A stretch of 64,000 bases of DNA, from positions 1,746,001 to 1,810,000 of the forward strand of contig CAMRHE010000207.1 in NCBI GenBank assembly GCA_947044405.1, written 5' to 3'. This DNA is from Leptodactylus fallax. Its lineage: Eukaryota > Chordata > Amphibia > Anura > Leptodactylidae. Made by a program: the position numbers and the translations under genes. Each line of letters begins with the position of its first letter. Position 1 is the first letter of the stretch. Positions 57,754 through 64,000 of this stretch are shown piece by piece. Below the pieces are notes generated by a model. That model made no database searches and was not told the origin of the DNA. It saw only the letters and a program-made list of their open reading frames with translations.

Positions 57754-57866
57754 GTCTCTCATAGTTGAGGTCTACCTATGATGACAATTACAGGCTGGCC
57801 TCATCTTTTTAAGTGGGAGAACTTGCACAATTGGTGGATGACTAAATACTTTTTTTCCCCACTGTA

Positions 57867-58729
57867 TATACAACTGCACTGCCTGGATAGGGATGCTGCG
57901 GGCTGTCAGCCCACATAAAGATGTACCTCTCTGACTATAGAGTTTTACAGCTTGAATTTTATATACGTAAGTGAAACTTTTAACCTTTGTACCATAATGT
58001 ATCTAGAGTATTGCAATATATGCTATCATAACTGCTATATTACCTGCCGTGTAACCCACCATTACAATTCATAATGTTATTGCTTTTCTAACTCCCAACA
58101 TAGAATTGATCTTCTGGATGGTCGGAAGAAACATATATTTTACTTCCATTTAAGAGTCATATCTGAAAGTCTGCAGCTCGTAAAATATTCACTTGTGCCG
58201 CATAAGTGAAGTGATAACTTAGAACATAAGCACATAGAAGGAATGAAAGTCTTCCTAATTAAAATATACCGCTACTCCCATGGTGAATGTAGATGTAAAG
58301 CATCCCAAAGGCACATGTTTTATTTAAAAACTGATAAACCATATGTATAAGATTTAGGAAGTGACTATGCTGTATGGCAGACTGATATGTTTTGATAGTT
58401 TAGTCCAGCATTGTGTAATAATGAGAGATTGGCAACTCAAGGGCTGGTACTGCCCAGTATGACTAATAAGTTAGCAGACCAACAAGGCAACTCCCATACA
58501 CATTAGAAAAAAGTTGGCTGAACGTGCTGAATCAGGGTCTCCCGACTTAGATGATGTCTGAAGGGATCAGACATGTTGAATTCTGGCAGCCAGTGATTGG
58601 CGCTTTGGTAATTTCCTGTGTGTTGAGATAGACCAGAAAGTAGAGACTGCTAAGCACTTGGCAATAGAGACTGGTGAAGTGAGTGTGATATTTTTTTTTT
58701 TTTTTACATCATTTGGAGTCTTTTCTAAA
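57867..58729. other. Unassigned non-coding stretch
   Basis: No gene or bounded repeat recognised. Confidence 0.4.
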
Positions 58730-59460
58730 TAATTAATACCTGGATAAAGATCAGCAGGGGTCCGATACCAATGCCCCCAGCCAATCAGCTGTAAAAAGAG
58801 GCCGGAAAATCCCCTTAATGCCTCATTTTCCTGCATTGGAAATTTACCATCCCTCCTACCATGGTTATTTAAAGAGGTTGCCCGGGCAAAAAAATATTTT
58901 TAACATAGGCTGGTGGAGGTGAAAAACATAAAAAAAAAAATTAATCATACTCACCTCTCCCCAGTGCTCCGGTGGCTCCCAGTGCAATCCGATCCTCCCG
59001 GTCCATTGTTATCTTCCAGCGGAAGTCCCCGCCGCACAAGACTACAGAGGCCAATTAGCGGTCTCAGCAAAGGGCACGTGACGTCACAACCTGTGACATC
59101 CCGGGGTCTCTTCCTGAGGCTGTTGATTGGCATCAGTGGTCACGTCACCACTGAGTCCAATCAGCGGCTTCAGCGGAAGGGATCCAGAACGTAACAGCGA
59201 ACAGTTTCACTTTGAGAAGACACCGGAGCAGCAGGATGGGTGAGTATGATTTTTTTTTTTATATGTTTTTCATCTCCCCCAGCCTATTTTAAAAATATTT
59301 TTTTTGCCCAGACAACCTCTTTCATAACCATGGTAGGAGGGATGGGAAATTTCCAATGCACGGAAATGAAGCATCAAGAGGATTTTCCAGATGATTGGCT
59401 GTGGACATAGGTATCGGACCCCTGCCAATCTTTAATTGATGACCTATCTTAAGGATATGT
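58730..59460. repeat. Large nested foldback (about 730 bp)
   Basis: Outer arms: GGTCCGATACCAATGCC, AATCCCCTTAATGCC, GCATTGGAAATTTACCATCC and CTCCTACCATGGTTAT on the left, all inverted at 59322-59460. Inside it sits the second foldback at 58871-59322. Confidence 0.88.
58871..59322. repeat. Foldback element, CCGGGCAAAA termini, copy 2
   Basis: Termini AAAGAGGTTGCCCGGGCAAA and TTTGCCCAGACAACCTCTTT. Arms share ATACTCACCTCTCC/GGGTGAGTATGA, GACGTCACAACC and AGCGGAAGTCC/GGCTTCAGCGGAAGG. It is a sister of 39160-39575. Confidence 0.9.
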
Positions 59461-59734
59461 GGGTGAACCACAGTGGTCCATTGGACCATCAGACTCAAGG
59501 ATCCTTTGGCAACTTGCCCAGGACACACATTTTGGGATGCAGAAAAAGACTTAACCCATTTACAACCACAGACTTAACCTTTAGCCAAATAAAAATGCAT
59601 AGTTCCCTTAAGATTCTTTGGATCTCTATTTCTTACATGCTGAGGTGTCCTGCTTAGTGTGCTCCAGGCTGTTTTTCTTTTGTGTATACCTTAGCCTAAT
59701 AATACTGTAGTTTTAGGCAAAATCAAAATATATG
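59461..59734. other. Unassigned non-coding stretch
   Basis: Nothing recognised. Confidence 0.4.
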
Positions 59735-60017
59735 CCTCATGTCCGCAGTTCCTCAGAGGGGCTGTTTCCTCCTCTTCTTGACGTCTGCCAAGAGGAGGAG
59801 GAGCAGGCCCCGCAGAAGGGTGATATCCCGTGCCCAGAAGATCCGGACAGGAAGACAGATAAGTATAGGTGAAGTTTTGTTTCCGGAAATAGGGAAACGG
59901 AACGCCACCGGAAAATATACATTGTTGGTAAACTAAGTAAGTTAGAAGGTAGGTGGGGGTGGGGGGGTTGTTTAGCTTATTGTAGAAATAACATTATCTC
60001 GGACAACCCCTTTAAAG
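59735..60017. repeat. GACAACCCCTTT-ended repeat, copy 2
   Basis: Shares GTGCCCAGAAGATCCGGACA-type sequence, GGAAAATATACATTG, AAGTAAGTTAGAAGGTAGG and GGACAACCCCTTTAAA with 25061-25345. Confidence 0.62.
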
Positions 60018-60734
60018 TAAAGATTTTCTGTATGACTTATCAGTCTCTCACATCGTTCTGGAGGAATTTTGCCCCACTTTACTTTACAATATTACTCACA
60101 GTTCATTGACTTTTGTTCATTGACTTTTGTACACAAAGTTTCACCAGAGCATTTTAATAGGGTTGAGGTCTACACTTTAACACCTTCTTTTCTTTTTCAG
60201 CCATTCTGTTGTAGATTTGCTGGTGTGATTGAGATTGTCCTGTTGTATGACCCAGTATTGGTCAAGCTTTAGATGTTGGATAGATGGCCTCACATTTGAC
60301 TCTGACCCTTGGCTGAGAATGAGCTCATTTACTTATCAGGAGCTTCATATTTGTGTCCGAAAGAAACAATTGTGACTTTTATCATCAGCAGTTTCTTAAG
60401 TTTAGGTTTGGTAACCACAATGTCCATAGAATTCTTCAGAAGACTGAATTCTAGATAGATGTGTAAAAAACTAAGTAAAACCAGTAATATTTTAAATTTT
60501 ACAATATCTATTTTACTTCCTTTTTAAGTGAATTATTTACAGTGTTTCTTTGCTTGCAAAGCAACTTCATATGACCGGAACAGGAATTGCTTTCCATGTA
60601 ATCGTCTCAAAATAAAATACCTAATAAAATGTATGTTTATGGTGCTCAGTGAACACCAATAAAGTCATTTATAGGATTATTTACGGCAATAGTCCTAGAT
60701 ATTTTATGGGACATGCAACAGACTCCTTGCCTGA
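60018..60734. other. AT-rich non-coding stretch
   Basis: A short duplication occurs at about 60098-60130 (TTCATTGACTTTTGT twice). No gene recognised. Confidence 0.45.
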
Positions 60735-61468
60735 AGAGACGCTTTTAAGTCCTCTAAGATAGGGCATGTTATATACCATTGCACAGCTGACGGTGTGCTG
60801 AATACAGTGTGTTTTCAATTTTGTTGGTTTCTTCCCCTGTTGCAGAGATATTAGTGCCCTTTGTTTCTGCAGTTGATATCAGTGCACTGTCAGGGAGGCC
60901 GGCCTTACAGCTCTGGGTCATTGCAGGGTTATGATGATGCCTTCCTGATGGGACATCTGAATAGTCTTGTACTGTGAAGAGACGTTCCTCACTGCCCAGC
61001 ATCTCAAGTGCAGAGAGATCAAGTGTGGGAACTGACGGCATTGATATCTCTGCAACCGGGCAAGGTACCAGCAAAACTGAATGCACTCTTAATTCAGAGC
61101 ACCATAAGCCTTGTAACTGTATATAAGATCAAGTTCACAGAGCAGAAAATGAAGAGAAATTCGAGGTGGACGTTTCTCGAATTCCTCCTTCCGAACCTAA
61201 AAGCCAAAGCAGTGCTCCGGCTTTCCACCATTGATTAGGCTCAGATGGGGCTAATAAGCAGGAGTCTCACGCTGTGGACTCTGCGGCAAGATCAAGCAGG
61301 ACGCTTATTTTTTCAACTTGCTGCTGCGACCTCTATCTGAAAACAGTGGGCGGTAGAATCCGCTGTTGATTTGGGGGTGGAATTCGCCTAAAATTCAGGG
61401 CCAGATTCTGCCATGTGAACATACCCTAACATGCCTTGTCTTATAGGACATGAAAGGTCCTCTTTAAA
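60735..61468. mobile_element. AAAGAGGACCTTTCATGTCC element with a nested MITE
   Basis: The right end is AGGACATGAAAGGTCCTCTTTAAAG, split here as AGGACATGAAAGGTCC and TCTTTAAAG. The left end is a diverged AAGTCCTCTAAGATAGGGCATG. The left body aligns with 11813-12060. The reverse-strand GTGTTCACAC MITE (61130-61435) lies immediately inside the right terminus. Confidence 0.62.
61130..61435 (-). repeat. MITE-like repeat, GTGTTCACAC family, copy 3
   Basis: On the minus strand it starts TTAGGGTATGTTCACATGGC. It shares GATCTTGCCGCAGAGTCC, AAAAAATAAGCGTCCTGC and TTTCTCTTCATTTTCTGC with copies 1 and 2. Confidence 0.72.
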
Positions 61469-61939
61469 GCAGTAGACCTCTTAATATGAGTTATGGGTTA
61501 ATATGGATCCTCTTTAAAGAAATAGACTTTTTAATATGGGTTACTCCATTACTGTACCTTGGGATTGTTTCAGTTTCAGGCATATGTTGTAAAAGTAACT
61601 GCATTTATGCATTGATAACACAGTTGTTGAAGCATCACCCTCCGTCATCTTCATGCAGCCTGTTTGTACACCCAGTGCTTGCATAGGTTTCCTCTGATTT
61701 ACTCCCACCCTCCAAAAACAGGTACTGCTATTTTATTTGGCTTGTGGTTTGTTCACACATCATTGATGTGTCCCCCTAGACGCCAACTTTGTAAATGAGG
61801 AAAAAAAAATGTTAAGTAAAATTTTTGGTAGATGGAAATTCATAACTATAGTGTAGTATAAACCACATGTATGTTACTGTAACATTGTGAGTCTTTTTAT
61901 AATATATCAGTTTAAAAATAACTGGAAAACCAAGAGGGA
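61469..61939. other. Unassigned non-coding stretch
   Basis: A short near-duplicate of TATGGGTTAATATGG / TAATATGGGTTACTCC around CTCTTTAAAG is present. No gene. Confidence 0.4.
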
Positions 61940-62265
61940 TGGTGTAAAATAAAAATAAGAAGCGGTACTCACCTACCGCTGGTTCTCTGTTCAGACAGCG
62001 TGTTCCCCCGTACCTTCTGATTCTGAGAGTGGCCAAGCCGGAAGTGCTATGTGACTGCTGCAGCCAATCACTGGCCTTAGCAGTCACATGTGGAGTACCG
62101 GTGACTTATCAGCTGTGATGTCATCAGTACCACACAGTGCTTCAGTGCTTGGCTGCAGCGGTCAGCACTTCTGACCTGGTCAGTCCCAGCAACAGAGAGA
62201 ACTGGGGACATTCCTTCCAAACTCAGAACTGTGGATAGGTGAATATCACTACTTTTTTCTTTTTT
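61940..62265. repeat. Foldback related to the GTACTCACCT core family
   Basis: GCGGTACTCACCTACCGCTG with AGCCAATCACTGGCCTTAGC and a mirrored right part ending GGATAGGTGAATATCACTAC. The arms are less perfect than at 47036 or 58871. Confidence 0.6.
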
Positions 62266-62278
62266 TTTTAATTAAATT

Positions 62279-62619
62279 TGACATATCACCACCTCCACCA
62301 ATATCAACTCTTCAATAGGTGCTTTTCCGCTCATTTCGGCACAGTTGACATTTTTTCTCTAGCCCCCACCATTCCTGAGCATTCATTTCTGTTATTTTCA
62401 GCACAGTTATGCTGTCTGTTGTCAGGTGGGTGGTCCCTATATGTCTGCACCAGCCTAGTGCCGCCCACCTGACAGTAGAGTGCCTAACTAACTGTACTAA
62501 TTGCTTGGGAACAGTGGGGTTAGAGAAAAAATTCTAATTGCCCCAAAATCAGTGGAGTGGCATCTATTGAACAATCCAAAGAGTTGGAGTTGGTGGAGGT
62601 GGAGAAAGGACCTCTTTAA
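62279..62619. repeat. Foldback element, AGAGGTCCTTTC termini
   Basis: Left arm CACCACCTCCACCAATATC and right arm GGTGGAGGTGGAGAAAGG, ACCTCTTTAAG. Shares CCCCCACCATTCCTGAGCA and CCACCTGACAGTAGAG with 18730-19184. The left outer end is lost. Confidence 0.72.
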
Positions 62620-63280
62620 GTCTCTGTTAACAGTGTGTTGTGTATTTTCAGGGAAAATCTCCCAAAGTATAGACAACGTATTATATATTCCAGATGAATT
62701 CAGCTGTATGTATACTTTCATTATAAGATATGTTGACTTTTCTTTCCATTACAGTTGGAGAAAAGGTTCTTGCTTCGATGGCATTGGGAACGGTGCCTTA
62801 CATTATGCGAGCTGTTGTATGTTCTGTACTGTGTAGAGCTCTATGTGGAAGTATAGTTAGTTCTGTTTTTTGCTTATGTTTGACCTATAAATGCTCTTGT
62901 GTGGTCAGGAGCAGCCAGCATGTTGCCTAAAATGTTTATACCTAACAAGGAAAGTTCTCAGAATTCTTAGGGTTTGTCCAGATGGTCTAGTATTGAGGAG
63001 CAGGGGCTGTAAACAAAAATTGCTTTGTAGTACATTTTTTGATGGTATTTTACATTGCGTATTGATAAGAAGAATGTATACTATAAAAAGTGAATGCGGG
63101 TTGACGGCTTTAATGTGAAGTTGCTCTACTACATTATTTCAGTGTAAAAAAATGAAATGAAAAAATGCAATCTGAATTTGGTCTTAAACAGGAAGGTGGA
63201 ACATAGTTTGTTCTATTGGCAAAAATAGTAAAGCCAGGTCCTTTACTCCTCCATAGTCTCATGAAAAAAAATTCAGACAC
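62620..63280. other. Non-coding stretch with a possible splice acceptor
   Basis: GTTGACTTTTCTTTCCATTACAG at 62732-62754, broken here as GTTGACTTTTC and TTTCCATTACAG, looks like a branch point, pyrimidine tract and AG acceptor. It is followed by a 62-bp open stretch and GTATGT at 62817. No protein is recognised. Confidence 0.25.
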
Positions 63281-63283
63281 TTA

Positions 63284-63545
63284 GGCTGGAGCCCCATGTT
63301 GCGTACACACAGCATTCTGGGCATGGCGGTAACGCTGCAGCAAAAATACGCTATGTATTACAGTACCTGCAAAGTGGATGGGATTCTGGCTCATCCCGTC
63401 CACACATTGCAGAAAAATATCTGCAGCAGAGATGCTACAATTTCAAAAACCGTAGCTTTTTTGTAAATCGCAGCAGGTCAATTATACCTACGGAAACGCT
63501 GTTTTTCGCATAGGTATAATAGAGACAGAAAGTCCGCAGCGGAAA
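63284..63545. repeat. MITE with GGCCCC-type terminus, copy 4
   Basis: Starts after TTA with GGCTGGAGCCCCATGTTGC and matches copy 3 closely (CAGTACCTGCAAAGTGGATG, GGATTCTGGCTCATCCC). The right end is not seen. Sequence changes after CGCAGCGGAAAATGGCAG. Confidence 0.72.
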
Positions 63546-63779
63546 ATGGCAGCTCAGCCAATTGCTGGCCGCAGTGGTGACCCGTCTCAGCCAGTGATTG
63601 GCTGAGCTACTTGTCCTGTGTGCCAAGAACAATGGACAACATAGATTTTATTAGCACTTGTCAAAATGTTGATATTCATTGATATTTGAAGGAGAGGCTG
63701 TGACAGTGTCTTGTAAACATCTTCTTGTTCAGACTTTAGAAGACTTATTATGGATTCACTCTTGCGTTGGAGTCTCTGT

Positions 63780-63997
63780 AAGAGACTCTGCCACAGAATC
63801 CACTTAAAATAGGCGGAGAGAATAGTCCTGCACGGAGGACTTTTCTCTCTGCCGATTTCAGTATAAAACCATCGGAATGCCGATGGAAACCCAGCAGTCC
63901 CCATTATAGTCTATGGGGTCCACGGATTTCCATGTGTAATCGCTTTTTAAGCAAACAGGGATGGAAATCCGAACACCAGTGTGAACCAAGCGTCACA
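63780..63997. repeat. GTTCACAC/TATAATGGGGTCC MITE, right part
   Basis: GTCCCCATTATAGTCTATGG, ATCGCTTTTTAAGCAAACAG and the end CACCAGTGTGAACCAAGCGTC. It is related to 31530, 37650 and 43219. The left terminus is not clear. Confidence 0.65.
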
Positions 63998-64000
63998 TGA

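Larger units (their letters stand above)
49428..57864 (-). mobile_element. Tc1 element B, split by an L1 insertion (Tc1-B)
   Basis: Both termini are kept: CAGTGGGGAAAAAAAAGTAT at the left and TACTTTTTTTCCCCACTG at the right, with flanking TA (49426-49427 and 57865-57866). Without the L1 (50917-57738) and one copy of its duplication it would be about 1.6 kb. It is the same family as Tc1-A, and very similar to it by eye. Confidence 0.95.

Noticed and set aside
61008..61238. A 76-codon frame resembling a small gene
   Set aside because: It lies across repeat copies of the AGAGGACCTTTCA and GTGTTCACAC families, with no domain.

Overview
This window looks like gene-poor, repeat-dense vertebrate chromosomal DNA, most probably from an amphibian and most likely a frog. 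That assignment is inferred from the repeat types: L1-clade and L2-like non-LTR retrotransposons, three Tc1 families, an L2-type 3' tail reading GCGCTATATAAATAAA before an ATT microsatellite, and many short foldback and MITE elements whose arms read like GGTTCACAC, GGCCCCACG or AGAGGACCTTTCA. No complete host protein-coding gene is visible. The long reading frames all belong to transposable elements.

Layout. 1-5300 holds MITEs, a solitary LTR-like repeat (2945-3809) and a 575-bp (TG)n tract. 5308 to about 11812 is a full-length L1-clade retrotransposon with intact ORF1 and ORF2 and a 5'UTR built from about 125-bp tandem monomers. About 12390-14700 is a frameshifted L2-like element. 16143-17660 and 19592-20462 are two decayed Tc1 elements of different families. 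22-28 kb is sparse, with SINE-like and other repeats and a second, inverted copy of the LTR (26737-27779). 28832-30000 is a 5'-truncated L2 copy. 30093-31466 is a hAT-like element, and 31857-32270 a pogo-like MITE.

32500-33012 is the only good candidate for host gene function: a CpG-rich block resembling a promoter and 5'UTR that ends in ATGG followed by GTGAGT, a possible first exon and splice donor. Micro- and minisatellites follow (33.2-34.9 kb), then a complete but dead Tc1 (35568-37197). 37.6-49.2 kb is a dense field of non-autonomous elements: four hAT-type elements with 8-bp target duplications, foldbacks, and a three-level nest at 42757-44158. 49428-57864 is a Tc1 split by a 6.8-kb L1 in antisense orientation, with a perfect 15-bp target duplication. 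The last 6 kb again holds foldbacks and MITEs.

The most interesting structure is modular sharing among the short elements. A 31-bp minisatellite and a roughly 360-bp palindrome carrying splice-donor-like AGGTGAGTA sequences on both arms recur inside elements whose terminal repeats differ. This suggests that internal modules are exchanged between non-autonomous hAT families. No CRISPR array, rRNA gene, prokaryotic operon or intact virus was seen.
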